Shown here piece by piece: positions 48,863 to 59,329 of a DNA stretch of 64,000 nucleotides. The translations under genes and the position numbers were made by a program. The DNA comes from Impatiens glandulifera. Its lineage: Eukaryota > Streptophyta > Magnoliopsida > Ericales > Balsaminaceae. Position 1 is the first letter of the stretch, and each line of letters begins with the position of its first letter. The stretch spans positions 138,685,520 through 138,749,519 of the forward strand of contig NC_061862.1 in the NCBI RefSeq assembly GCF_907164915.1, read 5' to 3'. Below the pieces are notes generated by a model. It had not been told where the DNA came from. It saw nothing but the letters and a program-made list of their open reading frames with translations, and did no database searches.

Positions 48863-49639
48863 TGTTGGAATTTTAAACTAATTCATAAATTCCATTAATG
48901 AATGGAAATGAGAATTTGGGTAAATAAAATCAAATGAAATTCAAACGTGAATTAAAGTGAAATTTGATCCAAATAATCAAATTATTTTGCTAATGATGTA
49001 ATTAACATTTAATGGCTTGAAAAACAATTATCAAATTAAATATGTTTAATTTTGTTAATTGTCATTGTAACCTTCATGATATTATTGCTATCAATTTATT
49101 AGCAAGAAAATCATGTAACGTGTATTTTCTATTGAAGAGAAAATACAAAGGACAATGAAGAGGCAATCAAGGTCAGCCGTTGGATCAAAGATTAATGGTT
49201 GATTTTATTTTTATGAAAGTTTAACTTTTCAACAATATAAAACCCCTCATCTTTAATCTCAAACTTTACATTATCTTATATTTTTCTCACACTAGAATTC
49301 CAAAAGTCTTCTTCTTGTTTTGTGAGTGTTCTTTGAGTTCTTTGTTCGATTTTTCCGTTGAAACCCGGTGATAGTTCAGGTACTTTATCAAGCTCGTTGT
49401 GTAGTGATTTCGGTGCTGAATCACTACTAGATTCGTTGTACCCTGGGAGACAGCCATCTGTGATAAGCTCTAGCACATGGGGAGACGGTGGAACTGTTTT
49501 AAGGGAAATGTGTTAAGCACATGCCTCGAATCAACAATTTATTCGGTGATATTGTTTTTCATATATTTTATTTATTTCATCTATTTGTAACATAATTTAT
49601 ATATATATTTCTGTTATTTTTCAAGACAAAATACTAACA
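48863..49639 (+). repeat. 5' LTR, 777 bp
   Basis: By eye I find only two mismatches with the right LTR (A/G at the GACAATGAAG stretch and A/T in AAGATTAATGG). The TATA box AATATAAAACCCC is near 49230. The 66-residue minus-strand frame within each LTR is repeated only because the LTR is. Confidence 0.93.
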
Positions 49640-50390
49640 ATCTTAAAACAGTCTCTTTGTGCTAAGCTATTTAAGAGCTTGCACCATCGAATATATTTTT
49701 TGTCTTTGATGTTTCAGAAATACGAGTCGCGGTGTTGCGAAAGAGATGATGTTCATTTCGAAAAAATGAAAAAGATACATCTTAAGGAATCAACAAATAA
49801 AGATAAGTCTTTATTGCATATAAATATGTTTGATTATTAACACATATATTCTTATGCTGTTAAAGCTTAGTTTTTATAAGCTAATATATTTTGATATAAA
49901 AATTTTCTCAAGAAATATTGATTTGTATATTCATTATACAAATGTTATATAGAAAATAATCTAGAACACAATAATTTAATTTGTTCTAGTCTTATTTACA
50001 GATTTTTTTTTGGTCATTAAAATTATTAATAATAATGAATGAAAATAAGAAAGTAACTAATATGTTAGCTTTCAATTTTTATAAAATTTATGGTGTTAAA
50101 ATTAATTATAATTAAAACATATTGTTTCAGTTTTAAAATAATTAATTATAATATATATATACATTCTTAAATTAATTAAGCGTGATGATTAATAAGAATG
50201 TGATATGTTGATTATTAACGAAATATAGTCTATTTATATATGTACATATAAATTGTCTTATATATTTACCGTTTGATTATGATACTAAGTTATCAATTTT
50301 GTTTGACAGAGTTTAAGTCAAAAATAAGAGAAAAATAAGTTTCTCTAAAGAGAAGACAAAAGGTCGTAAACAGTAATACAACAATAAAAG

Positions 50391-50470
50391 GGCGCATTGG
50401 CACAGTGGTTCAAAGTTCAGACGCAAGGGTGTGAGGAGGCGAAAGGTCCCTAGTTCGAATCCCATTTAGC
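50391..50470 (+). ncRNA. tRNA-like segment (SINE head or tRNA relic) inside the LARD
   Basis: TTGGCACAGTGGTTCAAAG carries an A box and CCTAGTTCGAATCCCATTT a B box about 53 bp further, the spacing of a tRNA-derived pol III promoter. No poly-A tail or target duplication was found, so it may be a SINE head fixed within the element. Confidence 0.5.
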
Positions 50471-50471
50471 C

Positions 50472-52345
50472 GATGATTTCTTTGATTGAACCATTCAAAT
50501 TTCTTGTATAGAAATCTGATGTGTTATAAAATGACACTAGTCATTTATGATGGAACCATTCAAATTTCTTTTATAGAAATTATTAGATGAATGGAGCCAA
50601 TGATTTCTTTCATAAGAAATCTGATGTGTTATAAAATGACACTAGTCATTTATGATGGAACCATTCTAATTTCTAGTGTAGAAATTATTAGATGAATGAG
50701 ATTGTTAATGATTTCTTTGTAGAAATCAGACTTGATAAAGTCATTGATGTTGAAACCATTTCAATTTCTTGTGTAGAAATCATTCTAATTTCTTGTGTAG
50801 AAATTATTTGATGAATGAGTAGTCAATGATTTCTTGGTAGAAATCAGATCTGAGTCAGGTCTTGATGTGGAAATCATTATAATTTTCATGTGTAAAAATT
50901 ATGAGATTAATGTGTTCATAATGATTTTTATAATATATATATATATATATAAATATATAATATGATTTGTCTAAATGACATTAATCATGAAGGTTGAAAT
51001 CATTACAATTTCTTATGTAGAAATTATGAAATGAAATGGGTATCCTAATGATTTCTTTTATAGAAATTATGTGATTCATAATGACAAAATGAAGGTCATA
51101 TGTATAATGAGATTAAATAAGTTATTTGTTTTAAAACTTATTCTAATCATTCATTTAAAGAGACACGACTATGGAAATTAGTCTCGGTGAGAATAATCTA
51201 CTCAGATTTATTTTGAGCATGCATAGTCGTTTCACGTCGATTATTTTTCAAAACATGGCAATGTAAGTGCTTCGATTAAGATATGAAATATATTTGTAGT
51301 TATATTTAATTTGATTATGTGTTAATTGATTATTAATATAAATCATGCATATTAGCTAATAATATGATGGTTCATGTTATTCATAATAAGTATGATTATC
51401 TAGAAATTTATATATATATATATATATATATATTAAGATTTATTTTCTATCTATTTTTATTTTAATAGATAATTTTGAAATTTGTCACAAATCATGTGTT
51501 CTTTGATTGACAAAGATTTGTTATAGAATCTTAAAGGTCATCTAATTAATTAAGAAACGAATAATTGATGACATGAATATTTATTTATATAATTAGTTAG
51601 TTTTATATTTGATTAAAAATAAATGATCAATATTCTAATTAATTATCATATATTTTTTAAACGATATTTTTAATGATAAATGAAGTTGTATATATATTTG
51701 TTTAATAATATATATGACATATTATTTATCTGATTACGTTTCTATGTTATTGACTATATATATTATAGTTGTTTTGTCATCGTGGTGACTAAAATAAAAG
51801 AAGCAATAATATATAATATCATATATATATAGATATATTAATTTTGGTTTAATATAAGATACTTGATATACATTGTCCAATTGCATCATTAAGACTTACT
51901 TAATTTGATAATTTTGAAATCAAATAATTACAAGTAAAGTCTTCTTTGATTTGAGAATAATGTGGCAAACGTGCCGATATTACGGGATGCAAACGTGCAA
52001 CCGGAAATAAATGTTTAAGCGACTTCGGTCAAAGGTGCTTGAAACATTATGATTTCTTTTGTAGAAATCATGTGATATGGTGAATATTTATTTGATTAAA
52101 TATTCTAATTTCTTTTATAGAAATTAAGTGTTGAAATAAATATTTTAATTGATTAAATATTTTTAATTTCTTATGTAGAGATTATGTGAAGAATGATTTA
52201 TAAATGAATAAACATTCTAATCTCTTGTATAGAAATTATGATTTATTCAATTAAATATTTATAATATAGTTATCTTATTCAATGTATGATAAGTATAACA
52301 AAAAAAATTTGTAAAAGAATTGTGTGACAATTTCTTGATTAGAAA
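50472..52345. repeat. Interspersed ATTTCTT..TAGAAAT hairpin repeats
   Basis: At least 15 short inverted repeats of the form GATTTCTTTGTAGAAATC or AATTTCTTGTGTAGAAATT, arms 7-9 bp with 4-6 base loops, at intervals of about 25-90 bp (for example 50499, 50569, 50603, 50669, 50710, 50761, 50786, 50828, 51006, 51049, 52049, 52107, 52167, 52220). Left and right arms co-vary between AATTTCT/AGAAATT and GATTTCT/AGAAATC in many copies. Confidence 0.82.
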
Positions 52346-53988
52346 ATCATTGATTTAAATCATACAAATGTGTGTGATTTAAAGGATACCAACACGAATG
52401 TGGGGGCAAATATTTTTATTGATTATAATACAAAAATAATTGTGTATATTATGATAAATGAAAAGATAATTCATTGTTAGAGAAATATGTTCTCTATAAA
52501 AGATAAAGTTGCGCAACTTTACAAAAAGAAAGAAAATAACAAGAAAATGTCTTGTTTATATTTGCTGAGTTGGTGCTCAAATCGATATTTAAAATTTGAG
52601 GATTTTGAAATCAAGAAACGTGTCATATTTTGACATTACTTTCATAAAATTTTTGAAGAATCAATGTCTTCAAAAAGATTTTATGAAATAAATGAAAAGG
52701 AAAGTTTATAAAGTCTTGATATGACTTATAATAAATTTTATAATAATGATATGAAAATTTGATCATACTTTTATTAAAAAGTGGATGTGACAATTATATA
52801 TATCATGAAGACAATGAAAATTATTTCATTACGTGTCTTTTGTACGATATTTTTATCGTTGAAAATTACGATAAAAATGGTTAAATCCATAAAGGATATG
52901 AATTGCACTAAACGAAATATCACGTTGTTATCAAATGATATATTGATATTATTAAATGAAAGACTTTACGTCTTAAAGTGAATATGTTTACACTTAGAAG
53001 TGCAATCTACGTATGGAAATCTTCTAATAAACTTGTGATGGATAGATTAAACGTTATAATCTATATTTTTGACTTATGTCGAAAAATAAAATATTTTTAT
53101 GTAAAATATATAATCGTTTACACGAAGGCAGAATAGTTCAAAGACATTTTGTCTACTAGTTAGCCAAGTAAACAATATTTTCATAAAAAAAAAATGTTTA
53201 AATGGTAAGCATGTACGAATGACTATGCTTCTTATTAGAAGATATTCTAAGATTATCAGAAATTTCTAATTATTGTAATAATAATTTGAAATTAGATAAA
53301 CTTAGAGTCAATGACAAGTCTAGACATACACGTCTTAGACATAATGTCATTAGACTATACTCTCTAATGGAGTTATCAAATTTGACTATGTAAGTCAAAT
53401 ATAACATTGTGGATCCACTAATCAAATTATTGAATAGAGAGATAGTTTGAAGTCTTATGAGACATCAGCCTACTATAAGTTGGTATGAAGGAAAACCCAA
53501 CCTATGCAGACTGGAGATCCCAAGAACTAGGTTCAATGGGACAACCTAATTGTACTAACTTGGAAAGTTATTGTTGAGGATTAATCCTATAACGAAACAA
53601 TATATATTTTGACGAGGATAAGCATATCGCTTTTAATGATTCTTTGTGAGAAAAGAGATCACCTATGTGAGGGAGAAGTGGGGCCGCTTCGAAAGAATTG
53701 CACGGCTCAATTCTAGACCCTCTCACAGAACCAGGCACGTGTTCCATGGCCAAAATGGACACAACCATGAGAGCTTGACATGTATCAGGGAGAATTTTAT
53801 GTGAAAGTGTGTAATCGTTTACACAAATGGCAGAATAGTTCAAGGACATCGAGTCTACTAATCGGCTAGTAAAGTTATATACTTTCATAAGGGAAGGTTC
53901 AAAGGGTTACACCTACCTATCCTATGTAGAATTCAACTGTTGAACCTTTCACCGGGTTAATCTTTCAATTTCCATTAATGTGGGGGAT

Positions 53989-54765
53989 TGTTGGAATTTT
54001 AAACTAATTCATAAATTCCATTAATGAATGGAAATGAGAATTTGGGTAAATAAAATCAAATGAAATTCAAACGTGAATTAAAGTGAAATTTGATCCAAAT
54101 AATCAAATTATTTTGCTAATGATGTAATTAACATTTAATGGCTTGAAAAACAATTATCAAATTAAATATGTTTAATTTTGTTAATTGTCATTGTAACCTT
54201 CATGATATTATTGCTATCAATTTATTAGCAAGAAAATCATGTAACGTGTATTTTCTATTGAAGAGAAAATACAAAGGGCAATGAAGAGGCAATCAAGGTC
54301 AGCCGTTGGATCAAAGATTTATGGTTGATTTTATTTTTATGAAAGTTTAACTTTTCAACAATATAAAACCCCTCATCTTTAATCTCAAACTTTACATTAT
54401 CTTATATTTTTCTCACACTAGAATTCCAAAAGTCTTCTTCTTGTTTTGTGAGTGTTCTTTGAGTTCTTTGTTCGATTTTTCCGTTGAAACCCGGTGATAG
54501 TTCAGGTACTTTATCAAGCTCGTTGTGTAGTGATTTCGGTGCTGAATCACTACTAGATTCGTTGTACCCTGGGAGACAGCCATCTGTGATAAGCTCTAGC
54601 ACATGGGGAGACGGTGGAACTGTTTTAAGGGAAATGTGTTAAGCACATGCCTCGAATCAACAATTTATTCGGTGATATTGTTTTTCATATATTTTATTTA
54701 TTTCATCTATTTGTAACATAATTTATATATATATTTCTGTTATTTTTCAAGACAAAATACTAACA
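53989..54765 (+). repeat. 3' LTR, 777 bp
   Basis: Direct repeat of 48863-49639, preceded by the purine tract GTGGGGGAT and followed by TCTTA. Confidence 0.93.
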
Positions 54766-54770
54766 TCTTA

Positions 54771-55340
54771 CTCGTGGATCAATGAATTATCCACACTGAA
54801 CATGTTAAGATATGAATTACCGATTCTCGGCCTCAACCCGTGGATATCCTATATTTATCCTTATCCTAAATCGTATGTTACCTGATCTCATGTATACACA
54901 AAATATCAGAAAATGGAAGTTGACGAATACAAGAGTAATTGATGTAAATGATGCACAACAACGTACATCCCTTGTCTTACATATAATATTCTAAAATAAG
55001 GTTTTACTTATCCTTTTCCTTTTGCCTTCCAACCAAACCAAACTAATCTAGTTAAGAAGTAAATAATGAATATTGACACGTGACTTACCTATTCCACTTA
55101 TCTTCGTTAGAATAAGCCACATGTCTGTGTTCACTTATCACATGTGTCATTTATTTCCATTAGAATAACCCATGTGTTAACTATCTATGAAGCCACATGT
55201 CATGATAGATTGTGTTTCAACGGTTGTGATGGATCTTAACGTGGTTAAATACCTTCACTTTCCTACAACCCTAATTTAACTCAGTCTTCTCTTTCTCTCT
55301 CACTGTATGCCGGCTTAGGGTTTAGCCCTTTACGTACGCC
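54771..55340 (+). promoter_or_regulatory. Upstream region of the F-box/kelch gene
   Basis: Contains a G-box-like GACACGTGAC at about 55076 and several CACATGT/CATGTG motifs in a loosely repeated block (55080-55205) where TTATC TTCGTTAGAATAAGCC recurs with changes; G-box and CATGTG elements bind bZIP/bHLH and NAC factors in plants. A TTAAATA stretch at about 55245 could be the TATA box, and a CT-rich patch (TCTTCTCTTTCTCTCTCAC) lies near 55285. Regulation is inferred only. Confidence 0.4.
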
Positions 55341-56357
55341 ATGGAAGCACCTATACCTATAGACGCTTTGCCTGAAAGCTTGATTCTTGAATGTCTTGCT
55401 CGTCTGGACCTCAAGGATATACCTGTTGCATCGAGAGTCTGTCATAAATGGCTTCATCTTATTGAATCTCGTCATTTTTACACCCTCAGGAAACAACTGG
55501 GATTTTCGAATCAGGTGGCTTGCTTGCTCCAGCAGTCTCCTCCGCCAACATTCACTAATCTCAAATACGCAATCAACCAGTTTGACCCAATGAATCGGGA
55601 GTGGAACCGACTTCCTCCGATCCCTAATTTCACAAAGGAGCTTCCTTGGTCGACTTCGATTGCTCCCTCAGAAGGGAAACTCGTCGTGATTAGCGAGTGT
55701 GATCCGGAGAGTCGTGACCCGGTGAAGTCCGTGTTCGTGTTGGATTTTGCAACTCAGCGGTGGAGGAAAGGCAATGGCATGCCTTCAATCAGAAGTTCGA
55801 AGTTTTCCACCGCGGCTTCCAAATGCCATCGGATATTCATAAGTGGTGATGTCGGCCGGGAAGAGGGTGCGGTTTGGGAGTATGATGCGTGGAAGGACGA
55901 GTGGACCGTGTTGCATCGGGTGAGAGGCGGGCAGATCATAGGGATGAAGATAATTGGAGAGGAATTGTGGGTTATCATCGGATGCAGAGGCATAAAAAAC
56001 ATGAGAATGTTTAAAGGAAATGGTGCAGATGTGTACCATCTTCAAACTAAGGAATGGAGACAAGTTGAATTGGCTAGTGGAGGAGTTAATGAGGTGTTGT
56101 GTCCCCGCACTGACTTTGAATTGTACGAGTTGATGAAAAATTTGTCGGAGAATAACTTCAAGGTCTTGGAAAACTGTTTTCGACTCCAATTGGGTAAGCA
56201 ATGTTTACTAATGGCCCCCTTTGTCACCCTCACGGATGGTTATGGTCGGGAGGAATTATTTTATATGCAGGGTGAAGATGGTAATTTTGAAAAAATGGAG
56301 CCCTCTAGTTCTGAGTTTTCTGGATATGTGGGATCATGTTGCTGTGTGGAACTCTAG
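55341..56357 (+). CDS. F-box/kelch-repeat protein
   Basis: Intact single-exon gene, 338 residues, from the first ATG. The F-box lies at residues about 6-50 (IDALPESLILECLARLDLKD, then SRVCHKWLHLIES) and should bind SKP1 in an SCF ubiquitin ligase. Kelch-type repeats follow: FDPMNREWNRLPPIP (about 81-95), VFVLDFATQRWRKGNGMPS (about 131-150), HRIFISGDVG and VWEYDAWKDEWTVLHRV (about 180-198), VYHLQTKEWRQVELAS (about 233). These would form a substrate-binding propeller. Intron-free architecture and size fit the small plant kelch F-box proteins of the At1g80440/At1g15670 kind, some of which target cytokinin-response regulators or PAL; the exact target cannot be told. It has normal codon use and no lesion, and is the clearest functional host gene here. 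Confidence 0.93.
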   Translation: MEAPIPIDALPESLILECLARLDLKDIPVASRVCHKWLHLIESRHFYTLRKQLGFSNQVACLLQQSPPPTFTNLKYAINQFDPMNREWNRLPPIPNFTKELPWSTSIAPSEGKLVVISECDPESRDPVKSVFVLDFATQRWRKGNGMPSIRSSKFSTAASKCHRIFISGDVGREEGAVWEYDAWKDEWTVLHRVRGGQIIGMKIIGEELWVIIGCRGIKNMRMFKGNGADVYHLQTKEWRQVELASGGVNEVLCPRTDFELYELMKNLSENNFKVLENCFRLQLGKQCLLMAPFVTLTDGYGREELFYMQGEDGNFEKMEPSSSEFSGYVGSCCCVEL

Positions 56358-56530
56358 GAAGAGAATCATATTTACTAAGTAAGAAATGAAACTTTATGTT
56401 TGTTGTGTAAACGCTAAATGATTCTGTTTGCTTGTTTACTTGGAGTTTTTCTTTGTTTATACAGTTGCGGTTATTTTTCTTTGTTTTTAGCCTTCAGATT
56501 ATATTCATGTATTTTTTTTAAAATTTTTTT
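56358..56530. other. 3' flank of the F-box gene
   Basis: No further gene. T-rich sequence, probably 3' UTR and terminator region. Confidence 0.5.
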
Positions 56531-59325
56531 AGCTCCACTTAACACACTATAGTATTAGAGCTGTGAGGCACCTACTAGACAACTAACTAGTATTAGAGCT
56601 GCGAGGGACCTATGAGACATCGACCACCCCTAATTCTCTTGAGTTTAATAACCTACCATTTCTTCATTAGAAAACTCATTAGAAAACACTACTAAAGACC
56701 TGGAATAAGGGTATGTAGAAGGAGCATTGCCAACCATAGGGAAAAATAAGAAGAAAAGTGTTCCTATGAGAAGAAATGTTATAACCTTTTGCATCAACTA
56801 CATTTGATCGAGACCACTTCTCAAGAAACTAGACACACCATTCATATCCATTCATATCCAAAGTCAAGATTGCCATAGAGAGTACTTACAATAAAAGGAA
56901 AATGGACTGCAATAGGAAAATGGACTGCAATAGTAGGTAGGCATTAAGGGGAAAATGATTGAGCTAGATCCACTAAAGGAGGATCAAGCAACATATACAA
57001 CTACAATGTCTTAAACTAAGATTTGGCATATTGGCATTTCCATCATAATGTAGTCTTACATTTGTAGAAGAAATAGTTGCCTCAATTAGAAACTAACTTA
57101 ACATAATGCAAGACAGCAAACAACGGGAGAGCCATTAAGAGGTTGTAATTGATCCACAGACCTCGATTGAGTATGCGTTGGATCTATTTTCTCAAGTTTA
57201 AGTCTAAAGTTAATGATGTGTTTTTGATATTAGTGGCTACAAGATTCGGTCTTTGAGGTTAATCAGTTATGTAAAGAAGTTGGTTGAATATCAGAAGTTA
57301 GTTGAATATCAACTGACAGCCCCATACTCTCCTCAACAGAGTGAGTGATGAGAGGAAGAATTGCACCATCATGGAGATGTCAAGATGTATGCTTAATTAC
57401 AAAGATGTACTAAGTGCAAACAGTGCAAACACTGCAGTTTTTCTACTCAACATGCTACCTATTAAGGTTGTGAAAGGAAGAACACCTTTTGAGGCAAAGG
57501 AAGAACACCTTTTGAGGCATGATATGGTTACAATCCTTATGTGAAAATTTTAAAGATATTTTGGTGTTTTTGTTTTTCTTATGTGCCACAAATCAACATA
57601 GATAAGCCAGACAAAAATGCTGAAATTTGAATCTTTGTATGATACAACACAGTTTCAAAGACTTATTAAAATTTTCAGCCTCAAACCTCAAACCAGAAAA
57701 ATTCTGATAAATCGAGATGTTCTCTTCATGGAGCATGACACGTGGAATTGGGTAAAAAGAGAACCAACTCCATATCCTCAAAATTGGTGGATGATGAACC
57801 GGTGAGGGGCACAATATTGCTCTCTGATATCTACCAGAGTGGCAATGTTGCAGTCCTTAAGTCTGCAGATTATTAGGAAGTTGAAAAAAATCTAAAATGG
57901 AGAGCTGCAATGAAAGAGGAGATCACTATGATCGTGAAGAATCATATTTGGAGGTTTGTAAAGAGGCTAAGGGACAGAAAAGTGATAGGAGTGAAGTGGT
58001 GTTCAGAACCAAGCTGAATGCAAATGGCTCCATTAATAAATACAAATCAAGGTTTGTTGTTAAAGGTTATGCTCGGATCTTTGGTGTTGATTTTTCTGAT
58101 ATATTTTTCAATGTAGAAAGATTAGATACCATTAGATTGTTACTTGTTTTGGAGACTTAAAATGGTTGGAAAGTGTATCAGTTAGATGTTAAATTTGCAT
58201 TTCTGAATGGAATCTTTAAAGAGGAGATTTAGGTTGAGTAACTTGAAGGGTTTATTGTGAAAGGGCTTGTAGATAAAGTCTACTTGCTTAAGAAACAGAC
58301 TCCAAAGGCCTGATAAATAGATTTGATGGAGTTGAGCTTAAAAAAAGTCTAAGTGAAACAACTCTTTATGTATGCAATCAATTTTGTTGTCATCTGTTTA
58401 TATATTGACAACTTGTTAGTTACATGATGCAATCTTAAGTTTGTTGAAGAGTTTAATAGGAATATGTAAGGTTCTTTTGAGATAATAAATTTAGGAGAGA
58501 TGACTTATTTTCTTGGATGGAAATCACGTAGAGAATTGATTAAATCTTTATTTATCAGAAGAAGTATGTCAAAGAGATCTTAAAAAAGTTCAAAATGGAG
58601 GATTGAAAAAGTATGGTTACTCCTATGTGTCAGAAGGAAAAGATGAGCAAGCGTGATTAAGCTGATAAAGTTGATAAGGCTCTTTATAGAAGGTTGGTTG
58701 ACTGTCTCATGTACTAGACAGTAACCATGCCTGATATAATAAATGCTATAAGTTTTTTTTTTTTGTCAAAATATACTAACTGTGCTAGACAGTAACCATA
58801 CCTGATATAATAAATGTTATAAGTTTTTTTTGTCAAAATATACTAACTGTGCAACTGAAACTCATTTTAGAGCAGTTAAAAGGGTTCTTAAATATGTTAG
58901 GGGAACACTAAACTTTTATATTAAGTTCAGTACAAGTCAAAACTTTTTTTTGCAGGGGTATTTAGATAGTGATTGGGATGGATCGGTTGATTGTATAAAT
59001 GTACTTCAGATTATTATTTTAGTATTGGTTCAGAAGTATTCTCATTGTGTTGTGATAATTGCAAAATCCACAACAGAAGCAGAGTTCATTGTGGTTACGT
59101 ACTGCTGCTGAAAATTAAGCTTTATGGCTGAGGAAAATGTTAATTGATCTGAATTTGAGAAAAAAGATTGTACATAGGTGTTTGTTGACAACCAAACTAC
59201 AATTTCTATATCAAATAATCCCGTTTTTTATTGGAAGACCAAACATTTCAACATCAAGTTGTTTTTCCTTAATGAAGTGCAAAAAGAGGGGTTTGTTAAG
59301 CTGAAGTACTGGAAGACTAGCCTTG
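56531..59325 (+). pseudogene. Ty1/Copia gag-pol remnant, heavily decayed
   Basis: The left limit is near two TATTAGAGCTG primer-binding-like motifs (56551 and 56591). Plus-strand frames: integrase (SANTAVFLLNMLPIKVVKGR, TPFEAKE, 57420-57500); integrase/RT linker (INRDVLFMEHDTWNW, 57710); RT (FRTKLNANGSINKYKSRFVV, KGYARIFGVDFSDIF, 58000-58110); RNase H (RAVKRVLKYVRGTLNFYIKF, GYLDSDWDGSVD, STTEAEFIV at 58860-59095); C-terminal (FVDNQTTISISNNPVFYWKT, NEVQKEGFVKLKY to about 59320). Many stops and frame changes. A tandem duplication of about 70 bp (CAGTAACCATRCCTGATATA) at 58714-58852 lies in the RNase H approach. It ends abruptly at mitochondrial-type sequence. Confidence 0.82.
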
Positions 59326-59329
59326 ATTG

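Larger units (their letters stand above)
48863..54765 (+). mobile_element. Young non-coding LTR retrotransposon (LARD-like, Copia-derived)
   Basis: 5.9 kb. Two 777-bp LTRs (48863-49639 and 53989-54765; TGTTGGAATT to ATACTAACA) are nearly identical and flanked by TCTTA. A polypurine tract GTGGGGGAT directly precedes the right LTR. The 4.35-kb interior has no protein-sized frame; the longest (53568-53888, minus) matches nothing. The only coding relic is NIVDPLIKLLNREIV near 53403-53450, the C-terminal motif of Copia RNase H, so this is a Copia derivative that lost gag-pol and depends on proteins from a relative. Near-identity of the LTRs shows recent movement. Confidence 0.9.

Noticed and set aside
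49276..49476. 66-residue minus-strand frame, repeated at 54402-54602
   Set aside because: Duplicated only because both LTRs are nearly identical; no known domain.
52781..52981. 66-residue frame in the LARD interior
   Set aside because: AT-driven composition (Ile, Lys, Met), no homology recognised.
53568..53888. 106-residue minus-strand frame in the LARD
   Set aside because: Opposite strand to the Copia trace and without recognisable motifs.
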